Positions 35,101 to 43,676 of a stretch of 64,000 bases of DNA are shown here, piece after piece. The stretch lies in the NCBI RefSeq assembly GCF_042655435.1, contig NZ_JBHSMG010000003.1, forward strand, positions 1 to 64,000. Direction: 5' to 3'. Position 1 is the stretch's first letter; the number at the start of each line of letters is the position of its first letter. The position numbers were made by a program, and so were the translations under genes. Below the pieces are notes generated by a model, which was not told the origin of the DNA, did no database searches, and saw only the letters and a list, made by a program, of their open reading frames with translations. The DNA comes from Lysinimonas soli. Its GTDB lineage: Bacteria; Actinomycetota; Actinomycetes; Actinomycetales; Microbacteriaceae.

Positions 35101-35955
35101 ATGTACCTCGCCTCCATCGAGAACCGCCTGTCGGTCTTCGTCCACGGTCATCCGGTCGACGTGAACCGGGCCTCCGACGGCCGGTTCCCGGCCGACATCG
35201 CCGAGGTCTACGAGGTCTGGGACGAGTTCACGAAGTGGGCCGCCTCGCAGGGTGCCGGGGCTCCGGGGCAGCTCGCCCCGGCGTCCCTCGGAGCCCCCTC
35301 ACCTCGCCCGTCCCAGGTGTTCGCGATCTCGCTCAACTATCGCGACCATGCGGCCGAGGCGTCGCTGCAGATCCCCGACTTCCCCTCCGTGTTCACGAAG
35401 TTCCCGTCCTGCATCATCGGCCCCTCGACCCCTGTCGAAATCGCGCGGCCGATGACGGATTGGGAACTCGAGCTCGTCGTCGTCATCGGCCGGCCCACAC
35501 ACCTCGTGAGCGAGTCGGCGGGGTGGGATCACGTCGCGGGGCTGACGATCGGGCAGGACATCTCAGATCGCGAACTCCAGCTCGCGGGGGCCTCATACCC
35601 CCAGTTCAGCCTCGGCAAGTCCTTCCCCGGCTACGGCCCGACCGGTCCGTGGCTGGTGACGCCCGACGAGTTCGAGGACCGTGATGACATCGGCCTGACC
35701 TGCACGATCGACGGCGAAATCGTGCAGGACTTCCGGACCACGAACCTCATCTTCTCGGTGCCGCGTCTCGTCTCGCTGCTGTCGTCCGTGGTCGAACTGC
35801 GTCCGGGCGACCTGATCTTCACCGGCACGTCGTCGGGTGTCGGCTTCGCCCGGACCCCCCGACGGTTCCTCAAGCCGGGGCAGGAGATCGTGAGCGAGGT
35901 CGAGGGAATCGGAACGCTGCGCACCCGGATGGTCGCGGGGGCATCGCAGGGATGA
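35101..35955 (+). CDS. Fumarylacetoacetate hydrolase-family enzyme (1)
   Basis: 284 aa with the FAH metal site: E122 and E124 in DWELELVVVIG, D153 in GQDISDREL, plus NYRDHAAE and FTGTSSGVG. Family members hydrolyse C-C bonds of acyl-pyruvates or decarboxylate/hydrate 2-oxo-hexenedioates. It begins 8 nt after the C-C hydrolase stop and is 7 nt before a second, diverged FAH gene. The two may act at successive steps (hydratase and decarboxylase) or form a mixed complex. Confidence 0.85.
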   Translation: MYLASIENRLSVFVHGHPVDVNRASDGRFPADIAEVYEVWDEFTKWAASQGAGAPGQLAPASLGAPSPRPSQVFAISLNYRDHAAEASLQIPDFPSVFTKFPSCIIGPSTPVEIARPMTDWELELVVVIGRPTHLVSESAGWDHVAGLTIGQDISDRELQLAGASYPQFSLGKSFPGYGPTGPWLVTPDEFEDRDDIGLTCTIDGEIVQDFRTTNLIFSVPRLVSLLSSVVELRPGDLIFTGTSSGVGFARTPRRFLKPGQEIVSEVEGIGTLRTRMVAGASQG

Positions 35956-35962
35956 GCCGCGG

Positions 35963-36892
35963 ATGAGATTCGTCACCTATCGCTCACCCGCCGGAGACGA
36001 TCGCGTGGGTGTGGTCGTCGACGACCAGGTGCACGGCCTCGAGGCAGGGCCCACGTTGCTCGACCTCCTCGACTCCGGCGACCTCGCGACGCGCGGCGAC
36101 TCCGCCGCGCGTCGCCCGACGGAGGTGATCCCGTTCGACGACGCGCTACTACGGAGTCCGCTGCAGCCGCCCTCGATCCGCGATTGCGCGGGATTCCTCC
36201 AGCATCTGCGCAACGTGGCATCCGCGATCGACATGCCCGTCGACGAGCGCTTCGAGACCTTCCCGCCGTTCTACTTCACCAACCCGGACGCCCGGTTCGG
36301 GCCGCGCGACGAGGTGCCGATGGCGCCCGGCACCGAGATGTTCGACTTCGAGCTCGAGATCGCGGCTGTCATCGGGCGAGCAGGCTCCGACATCCCGGTG
36401 GCGAGTGCAGAGGCGCACATCGCCGGCTTCCTCATCTATTGCGACTGGAGCTCGCGGGACTTGCAGATGAACGAGATGCCGCTGCGGCTCGGGCCGGGGA
36501 AGGGCAAGGACACCGCCAACACGCTCGGCCCCACGCTCGTGACGCCCGACGAGTTGGAGCCATTCCGGTCCGCTCACGGCTACGACTTGGAGATGACCGT
36601 CCGAGTCGGCGACGACCTGGTCAGCCGCGGGAACTGGAACACCATCGACTGGGGCTTCGCCGACATGATCGCGTTCGCGTCCCGCGGGGCTCGGCTGCGG
36701 CCCGGTGACGTCATCGGCTCCGGCACGGTCGAAACCGGCTGCCTCTTCGAGCAGTACGTCACCGACCGCGCCGGCTTCCGGGGGTGGCTGCAGCCCGGCG
36801 ACACCGTCACGCTCGCCGTCGCGCAGCTCGGCGAGCTCCGTCACCGCATCGTCGACGCACCTCGGGCCGAGCCCCTCAGCACGGGGTACTGA
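35963..36892 (+). CDS. Fumarylacetoacetate hydrolase-family enzyme (2)
   Basis: 309 aa; metal ligands E130, E132 (FDFELEIAAVIG) and D161 (YCDWSSRDLQ). A longer N-terminal domain (1-75) and the segments YFTNPDARFGPRD and GSGTVETGCLFE place it near the fumarylpyruvate/FAH hydrolases with the N-terminal beta domain, distinct from the preceding gene. Translation is coupled to it by short spacing. The exact substrate cannot be read from sequence. Confidence 0.85.
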   Translation: MRFVTYRSPAGDDRVGVVVDDQVHGLEAGPTLLDLLDSGDLATRGDSAARRPTEVIPFDDALLRSPLQPPSIRDCAGFLQHLRNVASAIDMPVDERFETFPPFYFTNPDARFGPRDEVPMAPGTEMFDFELEIAAVIGRAGSDIPVASAEAHIAGFLIYCDWSSRDLQMNEMPLRLGPGKGKDTANTLGPTLVTPDELEPFRSAHGYDLEMTVRVGDDLVSRGNWNTIDWGFADMIAFASRGARLRPGDVIGSGTVETGCLFEQYVTDRAGFRGWLQPGDTVTLAVAQLGELRHRIVDAPRAEPLSTGY

Positions 36893-36893
36893 G

Positions 36894-38402
36894 ATGGATG
36901 TCACCCTCCGTTCGCTGCTCGTCGGCTCGATCGCCCGTTTCGGCGATCGCCCCGCCGTCGTCGATGCGGATGGGCGGACCCTCAGCTACCGCGACCTCGA
37001 GCGGTTCGGGAACCGGCTCGCTCGCGCCCTTGTCGCCGCCGGGATCTCGCCGGGTGATCCCGTCGCGGTGATGATGTCCAACAGCGTCGAATGGGTCGTC
37101 GCCGATCAGGGGATCCTGCGGGCGGGTGGCGCGAAGGTGCCGATCAACCCGATGCTCTCGGCGTCAGAGATGAGGTACATCCTCGCTGACAGCGGCGCGA
37201 CGGTGGCCCTCGTGGACGAGGCCCTGGCCGGCGTCGCCCGGCAGGCTGGGGTGGCGCGGGTGATCGAACTCGGGCGCGAATGGGATGGGCTGCTCGCGGT
37301 CGACGCGGGCCGGAATTCCGAGGTCGAAGTCGTGGTTGCGCCGTCGGACGTCGCGCTGATCCTGTACACGGGGGGCACGACAGGTCGACAGAAGGGCGTC
37401 GTGCACTGCCAGGGAGCACTCGCACTGAACCTGCTCGCCCACGACATCGAGATCGGAATCCTCGACGACGAGCGGATGCTCCTGACCGCCCCGCTTGCGC
37501 ATTCGGCGGGCTTCCTGCTCCAGGCGGGCCTGCTCAAGGGGGCGTTCCACGTGCTGGCGCCGCGCTTCGAGGCCGCTGCGGTCATCGACAGCGTGATCGA
37601 GTACGCCATCACGCTGCTCTTCCTCGTCCCGACGATGATCTACCGGCTGCTCGATTCCGATCACCGGGTGGGCGAGGTCGCATCGCTGCGCACCATCCTG
37701 TACGGCGCCGCGCCGATATCCCCCGAGCGCCTCGGACAGGGGCTGGCGCGCTTCGGGCCCGTCTTCATGCAGTTGTACGGACAGTCCGAGGCGCCCAACT
37801 TCCTCACCCGGCTGACACGCGAGGATCACGATCCGGCTCATTCTGAGCGACTCACCAGCTGCGGGCGACCGGCGACCCTCGTGTCGATCGCCGTGCTCGA
37901 CGACGACGGCCGCCCGCTCCCCGTCGGCGAGATCGGGGAGATCTGCGCACGGGCGCCGTATGTCATGGACAGCTACCGGGGCATGCCCGAGAAGACGGCC
38001 GAGACATTGCGCGGCGGATGGCTCCACACCGGTGACATCGGAACAATCGATGCCGACGGCTTCGTGTACCTGCTGGACCGCAAGAACGACATGATCATCT
38101 CGGGCGGGCTGAACATCTACACCACCGAGGTCGAGCAGGCCATCGCCTCAGCTGGTGTGACACAGGTCGCCGTCGTGGGCATCCCGCATCCCGACTGGGG
38201 TGAGGCGGTGGTCGCCTACATCGTCGCCGACGAGCGGGTCGAGAACGTCGACGTGGCCTCGGCGTGCGAGGCCTCGCTCGCGCGGTACAAGCACCCCAAG
38301 GCGATCGTCCGCGTGGACTCCCTGCCGATGACCGCGGTGGGCAAGATCGACAAGGTCGCGTTGCGCCGGGCCTGGACCGGCTGGGCGGAGCAGGTGCGAT
38401 GA
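36894..38402 (+). CDS. Acyl-CoA ligase (AMP-forming)
   Basis: 502-aa ANL-superfamily enzyme. The phosphate loop is LYTGGTTGRQKGV, followed by LYGQSEAPN, the hinge GWLHTGDIG, the FVYLLDRKNDMIISGG segment and the catalytic lysine in MTAVGKIDK. It would activate the carboxylate released from the ring side chain, or the starting aryl acid, as a CoA thioester. The ATG at 36894 follows the FAH stop by one base. Its own stop overlaps the thiolase start (ATGA). Confidence 0.9.
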   Translation: MDVTLRSLLVGSIARFGDRPAVVDADGRTLSYRDLERFGNRLARALVAAGISPGDPVAVMMSNSVEWVVADQGILRAGGAKVPINPMLSASEMRYILADSGATVALVDEALAGVARQAGVARVIELGREWDGLLAVDAGRNSEVEVVVAPSDVALILYTGGTTGRQKGVVHCQGALALNLLAHDIEIGILDDERMLLTAPLAHSAGFLLQAGLLKGAFHVLAPRFEAAAVIDSVIEYAITLLFLVPTMIYRLLDSDHRVGEVASLRTILYGAAPISPERLGQGLARFGPVFMQLYGQSEAPNFLTRLTREDHDPAHSERLTSCGRPATLVSIAVLDDDGRPLPVGEIGEICARAPYVMDSYRGMPEKTAETLRGGWLHTGDIGTIDADGFVYLLDRKNDMIISGGLNIYTTEVEQAIASAGVTQVAVVGIPHPDWGEAVVAYIVADERVENVDVASACEASLARYKHPKAIVRVDSLPMTAVGKIDKVALRRAWTGWAEQVR

Positions 38403-39565
38403 GCGCGTCGGTCTACGTCACGGGCGCGGTGTGCACCCCGTTCGGGAAGTTCCCCGAACGCTCCGTCACCGCAATGGTCGAGTCGGTCGTCGACGATGTT
38501 CTCGCCGACGCGGACTGCGACCCCGAGGACATCGGGTTCGTTGCTGTCGGCAACGCCATCGGCTCGCTCATGACCGGCCAGGCGATGATCCAGGGCCAGC
38601 TCGCGCTGGCCGACACGCCGCTGGCCGGCGCTCCGGTCGTGAACGTCGAGAACGCTTGCGCCTCCAGCTCGAGCGCGTTGCTGCTCGCCATCAACGCCGT
38701 GCGATCGGGCTCGTGCGACTCGGCGCTCGCGATCGGGGTCGAGAAGATGACCTCCCCTGACCGGGCGCGCGCGTTCGAGGCGCTCGCAGCCGGAATCGAC
38801 GTCACGACGCATGCCCATTCAGGCACACCGCGCGCCTCGGTCTTCATGAGCATCTACGCGCAGGAGGCCCGAGATTACATGGCCGCGACGGGAGCCACGG
38901 CTGAGGCCTTCGCCCACGCCGCCGCGATCGCGCGCCTGCACGGCAGTCTGAATCCCCGAGCGCAATACCGCACGACCGCGACGCCCGCCGAGATCCTCGA
39001 CTCCCGTGTCATCGACGATCCGCTGACCCTGCTGATGTGCTCGCCCATCGGTGACGGCGCGGCTGCCGTCCTGGTCTCGGCGCGCCCGCACCGCGACGCC
39101 GCGATCGCGGTGCGTGCGATCGCGTTGCGATCGGGGCGCCGGGCAGAAGGAGGAGAGCTCGTGAGACGGACCGCTGCCGAGGCGTTCGCGGCCGCCGAGC
39201 GGCGCCCCGCCGACGTCGACATCGTCGAGGTGCACGATGCCGCCAGTTCCTCGGGACTCGTCGCGCTCGAGGAGCTGGGGGTCGTGGAGCACGGGCGTGC
39301 CTGGCGCCGCGCGCTCCACGACGACTTCCGCTTCGACGGGAGGCTCCCCGTCAACACCGGCGGCGGGCTCGTCAGCCGTGGGCACCCGGTCGGGGCGACT
39401 GGCGCCGCGCAGATCGTCGAGCTGGTCGATCAGCTGCGGGGCCGCGCCGGAGGGCGCCAGGTGAGAGACGCGCGGCTCGCGGTCGCGCAGAACGCCGGAG
39501 GCGCCGTCACGACGGTGCCCTACACGTCCGCTGTGTGCAGCGTGACCGTGCTGGAGCGCGACTGA
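38399..39565 (+). CDS. SCP2-type thiolase-like protein
   Basis: 388 aa. The nucleophile region is VNVENACASSSSALL with C87. Histidine motifs are VEVHDAASS (normally HDAFT) and NTGGGLVSRGHPVGATG. The C-terminal CxGG of biosynthetic thiolases is replaced by AQNAGGAVT, as in SCP-x/steroid thiolases. It probably cleaves a beta-ketoacyl-CoA made from the ligase product. No enoyl-CoA hydratase or acyl-CoA dehydrogenase is near, so the pathway needs genes elsewhere, or the protein has another role. Confidence 0.8.
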   Translation: MSASVYVTGAVCTPFGKFPERSVTAMVESVVDDVLADADCDPEDIGFVAVGNAIGSLMTGQAMIQGQLALADTPLAGAPVVNVENACASSSSALLLAINAVRSGSCDSALAIGVEKMTSPDRARAFEALAAGIDVTTHAHSGTPRASVFMSIYAQEARDYMAATGATAEAFAHAAAIARLHGSLNPRAQYRTTATPAEILDSRVIDDPLTLLMCSPIGDGAAAVLVSARPHRDAAIAVRAIALRSGRRAEGGELVRRTAAEAFAAAERRPADVDIVEVHDAASSSGLVALEELGVVEHGRAWRRALHDDFRFDGRLPVNTGGGLVSRGHPVGATGAAQIVELVDQLRGRAGGRQVRDARLAVAQNAGGAVTTVPYTSAVCSVTVLERD

Positions 39566-39603
39566 GCCAACGCGGCCAGTTCGCCAAGAGAGAGGAAACA
39601 GAA

Positions 39604-40488
39604 ATGACGACCACGGGATCCGTCTGCGCGATGGGGTATGTGGCATTGGGATCGCGCGACCTGGCCGCGTCCACCCGCATGGCGACCGATGTGCTCGGCC
39701 TCCGTTCGGTGGAGAACACCGCGACGCGAGCCTTCCTCTCGGCCGCCGACACGCACCACGAACTCGTGTATGTGAAGTCGGAGACCGAGGGCGTCGACCA
39801 CATCGGCCTCGTCGCGCCGGACCACGACAACCTCGCCGCCATCCGCGAGAAGGTCCGCCGGGGCGGATGGCGGGTGATCTCAGAGCAGCCGATCGAGGAC
39901 CACATCGAGGAGGGGTTCGCCTTCGTCGGCCCCGAGGGATTCACGTGGCACGTCTACCGGGGCATGTCGCTGTGGGATGCGCGTGGCGGGGGCATGGGCC
40001 CCGACCGTTATGGCCACGTCAACATCAAGGTGCGCGACTCGGTCGCGATGGTCGCATTCCTCGTCGACGTGTTCGGCTTCATGGTCTCGGACCGCATCGG
40101 TGACGACTTCGCCTTCTTCCTGCGCTGTAATCCCGAGCACCACGGCATCGCGGTCGTGAAAGCCGTCGACCAGGCGCCGTCGCTGCACCATCATGCCTGG
40201 CAGGCGCAGAGCATCGCCGAGCTCGGAAAGCTGGCGGATCGTGTGAAGAAGTCGGGGTCGCGGCTGTTGTGGGGGCCCGTTCGCCACGGTGCCGGGCACA
40301 ACATCGCCGCCTACTACATCGAGCCAGGTGCTGCCCTGGTCGAGCTGTACACCGATATGGAGATGATCTACGACCCCTGTCGCGAGGCGCTCGTGTGGGC
40401 GTTCGAGGATCCGGGCTGGCTCAGCCAGTGGGAGACGCTGTCGCCGGACAACATGCTCACCTTCGGCATCCCCGCGATTGAACGGTAG
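39604..40488 (+). CDS. Extradiol ring-cleavage dioxygenase (VOC fold, type I)
   Basis: 294-aa two-domain vicinal-oxygen-chelate protein. The catalytic C-terminal domain has the iron triad H138 (GHVNIKV), H196 or H197 (LHHHAWQ) and E247 (VELYTD), plus H231 and Y238 near the site, as in BphC/2,3-dihydroxybiphenyl dioxygenases. It opens the catechol made by the flavin hydroxylase. The ATG at 39604 follows GAGAGAGGAAACAGAA, a good ribosome-binding site. A 38-nt gap separates it from the thiolase. It is the last gene of the operon. Confidence 0.88.
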   Translation: MTTTGSVCAMGYVALGSRDLAASTRMATDVLGLRSVENTATRAFLSAADTHHELVYVKSETEGVDHIGLVAPDHDNLAAIREKVRRGGWRVISEQPIEDHIEEGFAFVGPEGFTWHVYRGMSLWDARGGGMGPDRYGHVNIKVRDSVAMVAFLVDVFGFMVSDRIGDDFAFFLRCNPEHHGIAVVKAVDQAPSLHHHAWQAQSIAELGKLADRVKKSGSRLLWGPVRHGAGHNIAAYYIEPGAALVELYTDMEMIYDPCREALVWAFEDPGWLSQWETLSPDNMLTFGIPAIER

Positions 40489-40534
40489 GGCGGGGCGCCC
40501 AGCTCGGGTGTTCGATCGTTTCGATGTCCCATTT

Positions 40535-41449
40535 CTACCGGGTGGTGGGGGTGTGGGCGGAGAAGAATCGGTGGAGCATTTCTGCCCCTGCGGTCGGGTT
40601 GTCGGCTCCAAAGGCGTGTCCTGCTGCCGGGATGACATCGGATTCGACGTTTTCGGCGGCGCGTTTGGCTCCGTCCAGGAGGATGTTCTGGGGGAGACCG
40701 CCGTCACCGTTGAGTACCAGTACCGGCATCGTGAGCCGGTCGGCGGCGAGTTCTCGGTTCGTCTTGCCGTCTTCGAGCAACGTCCCGTAGTGCTCGAATC
40801 CTCCTCTGAGCCCCTCGGGTTTTGTGTACTGACGGAGGTATTCGGCGATGTCGGAGGGGTCGAACCCGTGCACTGATCCCATTTTCCAGTTTCCGCCGAG
40901 GAAGGCCGCTTCGTGCCCCGTGGTGAGCATGGTCGCGATTCGGACTTGCCGGAAGAACCCGAAGTGCCAGTACCCACCGGTGGCTGGGTTCATGAGCTCT
41001 TCGAGGCCGAAGCCGGGGATGACCGATTCGGATAGCACCAGCGTCCGCACCCCCTCGGGGAAGGATGCGGCGTAGGCGAACGCGACCATGGTGCCGATGT
41101 CCATGCCGACGAGATCGATCGACGAGATCCCGAGTCCTTCCACGAGCTCGTGGATGTCGGTTGCGACGTTGACTTTGGAGTATCCCTCGGCCGGGATGGC
41201 GGAGTCGCCGGTTCCGCGCAAGTCCGGGGCGATCACCGTGTAGCCGGCGTCGGCGAGGATCGGCATCATCTTCTGCCAGACCATCCAGGTGTAGGGCCAC
41301 CCATGGAGGAGGACGACGGCGGGGCCTTCTCCGCCGACGACGTAGTGGATTCGGGTTCCGTTGACGTTGGCGTATTCGTGCCGGAATGTGGGCATCCCGG
41401 CGACGGGTCCGGAGGGCGCGGGGAGTGGCGCGGTCGTGGTGTCTGACAT
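40535..41449 (-). CDS. Alpha/beta hydrolase with Asp nucleophile (epoxide hydrolase / dehalogenase type)
   Basis: 304 aa. Oxyanion hole HGWPYTW (49-55); the elbow GMDIGT puts Asp117 where esterases have Ser; the histidine is in AAGHAFG. Asp nucleophiles mark soluble epoxide hydrolases, haloalkane and fluoroacetate dehalogenases. The gene follows the DHA2 transporter by 24 nt on the same strand. Efflux plus epoxide opening suggests detoxification of a reactive compound, perhaps one arising from the aromatic pathway next door. Confidence 0.85.
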   Translation of the reverse strand: MSDTTTAPLPAPSGPVAGMPTFRHEYANVNGTRIHYVVGGEGPAVVLLHGWPYTWMVWQKMMPILADAGYTVIAPDLRGTGDSAIPAEGYSKVNVATDIHELVEGLGISSIDLVGMDIGTMVAFAYAASFPEGVRTLVLSESVIPGFGLEELMNPATGGYWHFGFFRQVRIATMLTTGHEAAFLGGNWKMGSVHGFDPSDIAEYLRQYTKPEGLRGGFEHYGTLLEDGKTNRELAADRLTMPVLVLNGDGGLPQNILLDGAKRAAENVESDVIPAAGHAFGADNPTAGAEMLHRFFSAHTPTTR

Positions 41450-41473
41450 GGGGACTTCTTTCTTGAAGCTGAG

Positions 41474-42919
41474 TTAGGCGTGGACTGCGGTGGGGATGGG
41501 TTCGCTCACGGTTCGGTCTCGTTTCACGAGCACGCTGACGATGAGCGCCGCGGCAAGGAGCATGATCATTCCCACCAGGAAGGCCTGTTGGTACCCGGAG
41601 AGAGCGGCAAGCGAGTGTGCTGTCGCGCCGGTCTTGTGGGCGAGGAGGTATGAGGCGACCGCGGCCGCGTAGACGGTGTTGAGCAACGCCAATCCGAGTG
41701 CGCCGCCGATTTGCTGTGCGGTGTTGAGAAGCGCGCTGACCACTCCGACGTCTTTCTCGGCAACCCCGTGCTGTGCGAGCGAGTATTGCGCCACCGAGGA
41801 CAGGCCCATGCCGATACTGATCAATACCTCAGCCGGAAGCACGTTGAGGAGATAGGTGCTGTGCTCGTTAAGGAAGAGAAGATAGGCGAGCCCGATCGCG
41901 CCCAGAGTCGCGCCGAAGACAAGCAAGGGCTTCGGCCCGAAGCGGTGAACGAGTCCCGAGCCGCCGACCGCGGACACGGCGATTCCCGCGCTGAACGGCA
42001 GGAACGCCAACCCGGAAAGGAGGGGGGTGAAGCCGAGGTTCTGCTGGAAGTAGTACGACAGGAACAGGAACATCGAGAACAGTCCCGCGAAGATCAGTAG
42101 CGAGGACAGGAACACCCCGGCGCGATTTCTGTGAAGTACCAGGCGCAGCGGGACGAGCGGGTCCTGGGCGCGGGTCTCGACGAACACGAAGGCCGCAAGA
42201 ATGATGATCCCGCCCAGGAGCAGGCTGACCGTGAGCGGATTGCCCCAACCGGCCCCGGGGTCGGCCGCGCGAGTGAAGCCGTAGACGATCGCTGTCAGAC
42301 CACCGGTGACAAGAATGGCACCAGCGATGTCATACCTCGTCCCCTTGGTGATCTTGCTTTCCCGAACGGTCGGGATCGCCGCGAGAGCCGCGATGATCGC
42401 AATGGGGACGTTCACCAGCAGACACCACCGCCAACTCGCGTACTCGGTGAGCACCCCACCGAGGACGAGTCCAATGGCGGCGCCACCGCCCGAAACGGCG
42501 CCGTACACGCCAAACGCGCGATGGCGTTCCTTCATATCGGTGAACGTGACCGTCACCAGCGACAGGGCCGACGGTGCAAGCAACGCCGCAAACACTCCCT
42601 GCAGACCGCGAGCACCGATCAGCATTCCCGAATTGACGGCGAAGCCGCCCAGAGCTGACGCGGCGGCGAAGCCGAGTAGCCCGATCACGAACACCTTCTT
42701 GCGGCCGACCTGGTCCGCGATGCGTCCGCCGAGGAGAAGGAGTCCTCCGAAGGCGAGGACGTAGGCGGTCACCACCCACTGCCGGTCCGCGTCTGAGATG
42801 CCCAGATCGGCCTGCGCCGAGGGGAGCGCGATGTTCACGATTGAGCCGTCGAGCACGACCATCAACTGGGCCGCCGCGATCACCGTCAGAGCGATCCATC
42901 TTCTCGGATCGGGGTTCAT
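41474..42919 (-). CDS. MFS transporter, DHA2 (EmrB/QacA) family, copy 1
   Basis: 481 aa, about 14 hydrophobic segments. Motifs are VVLDGSIVNIALPSAQADLG (TM1, motif D1-like), LLGGRIADQVGRKKVF (motif A) and GAAIGLVLGGVLTEYASWRWCLLVNVP (motif C). It is a proton-driven drug/metabolite exporter. The start at MNPDPRR is chosen because AAAGGACC lies just upstream; a longer reading adds an unlikely Arg/His-rich leader. It is divergent from a MarR regulator and very similar to the second DHA2 gene at 43607. Confidence 0.92.
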   Translation of the reverse strand: MNPDPRRWIALTVIAAAQLMVVLDGSIVNIALPSAQADLGISDADRQWVVTAYVLAFGGLLLLGGRIADQVGRKKVFVIGLLGFAAASALGGFAVNSGMLIGARGLQGVFAALLAPSALSLVTVTFTDMKERHRAFGVYGAVSGGGAAIGLVLGGVLTEYASWRWCLLVNVPIAIIAALAAIPTVRESKITKGTRYDIAGAILVTGGLTAIVYGFTRAADPGAGWGNPLTVSLLLGGIIILAAFVFVETRAQDPLVPLRLVLHRNRAGVFLSSLLIFAGLFSMFLFLSYYFQQNLGFTPLLSGLAFLPFSAGIAVSAVGGSGLVHRFGPKPLLVFGATLGAIGLAYLLFLNEHSTYLLNVLPAEVLISIGMGLSSVAQYSLAQHGVAEKDVGVVSALLNTAQQIGGALGLALLNTVYAAAVASYLLAHKTGATAHSLAALSGYQQAFLVGMIMLLAAALIVSVLVKRDRTVSEPIPTAVHA

Positions 42920-42973
42920 GGGTGGTCCTTTCGATAGGGCGACCTGCGCCGCAAACGCAACCGTACCGTGGCG

Positions 42974-42995
42974 GATCATCCGGCGCAAGATGATC
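42974..42995. promoter_or_regulatory. Candidate MarR operator
   Basis: Inverted repeat GATCATC-8 nt-GATGATC between the divergent transporter and marR-like gene. A third half-site GATCATC follows at 43004-43010. Position and symmetry suit a MarR dimer; not proven. Confidence 0.45.
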
Positions 42996-43035
42996 TATCG
43001 TCCGATCATCCTGAGTCTCTTGTACGATTGGGCGC

Positions 43036-43521
43036 ATGCCAGCCAAGCGCGAACCCATCGTCATGAACGGCATCCGCCGACCGATCGTGGGGAGCAGCCA
43101 AACCGCGGACCTCACCTGGATGGTGCTCCGAGCCGGCGAGAATCTGGGATTCGCGTTCGATGAGCTCGCCCGCGAGGCCGGGTTGTCGGACCTACGTGCG
43201 TGGTTCATTCTTTCCCTCGCCTCCGACGGGACCGAACGGACACAGCTCGAAATCTGCGCGGAGCTGGGCATCGACAAGACCACGATGGTGTCGCTCCTGG
43301 ATCGCCTCGAGAAGGATGGGCTGATAGTCCGTCGCTCGTCCCCGACTGATCGCCGCATTCGAATACCAGAAGCAACAGAGGCGGGACGCGCGATTCAACA
43401 GCAGGTAGACGCCGCGCGCGATGCCGCGATCCGGGACAGGCTCTCGGCGATCAGTCCGACAAAGCAGCGCATCTTCCGCGAAGTCATCTGGGAGCTGGCG
43501 GGCGGCGTCACAGCCGACTGA
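43036..43521 (+). CDS. MarR-family transcriptional regulator
   Basis: 161 aa. Winged helix at about 70-125: QLEICAELGIDKTTMVSLLDRLEKDGLIVRRSSPTDRR includes the recognition helix and the wing with the DRR motif typical of MarR. Dimerising helices flank it. Divergent from the DHA2 transporter/hydrolase operon, it is probably its ligand-responsive repressor. ATG at 43036; two further in-frame ATGs lie within the first 20 codons. No cysteine suggesting an OhrR-type redox switch is present in the core. Confidence 0.88.
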   Translation: MPAKREPIVMNGIRRPIVGSSQTADLTWMVLRAGENLGFAFDELAREAGLSDLRAWFILSLASDGTERTQLEICAELGIDKTTMVSLLDRLEKDGLIVRRSSPTDRRIRIPEATEAGRAIQQQVDAARDAAIRDRLSAISPTKQRIFREVIWELAGGVTAD

Positions 43522-43541
43522 AGGTACCGGGTGAGCGGCAC

Positions 43542-43676
43542 CCGACGCGGCTTGAGGCCGAGATGTTCGGAATGACCCGTCCGCTTCCGATCACCGGATG
43601 GCGATGTCAGGTCACCGATCCCGACGGGCGATCGCTGATGTTCGACATCCGCGACGACCCGTCCGGCTGGATGCTG
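43542..43676 (+). pseudogene. Truncated DUF6504-like gene fragment
   Basis: The frame from 43542 reads PTRLEAEMFGMTR..., then TGWRCQVTDPDGRSLMFDI and SGWML. This aligns throughout with residues 39-83 of the intact 87-aa protein at 51232 (PTRLED..., TGWRFQGTDDAGLSHMFDI, EWQL). No start or N-terminal half is present, and the 3' end runs into antisense transporter sequence. Its antisense forms the last 21 residues of the DHA2 transporter at 43607. Confidence 0.7.
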
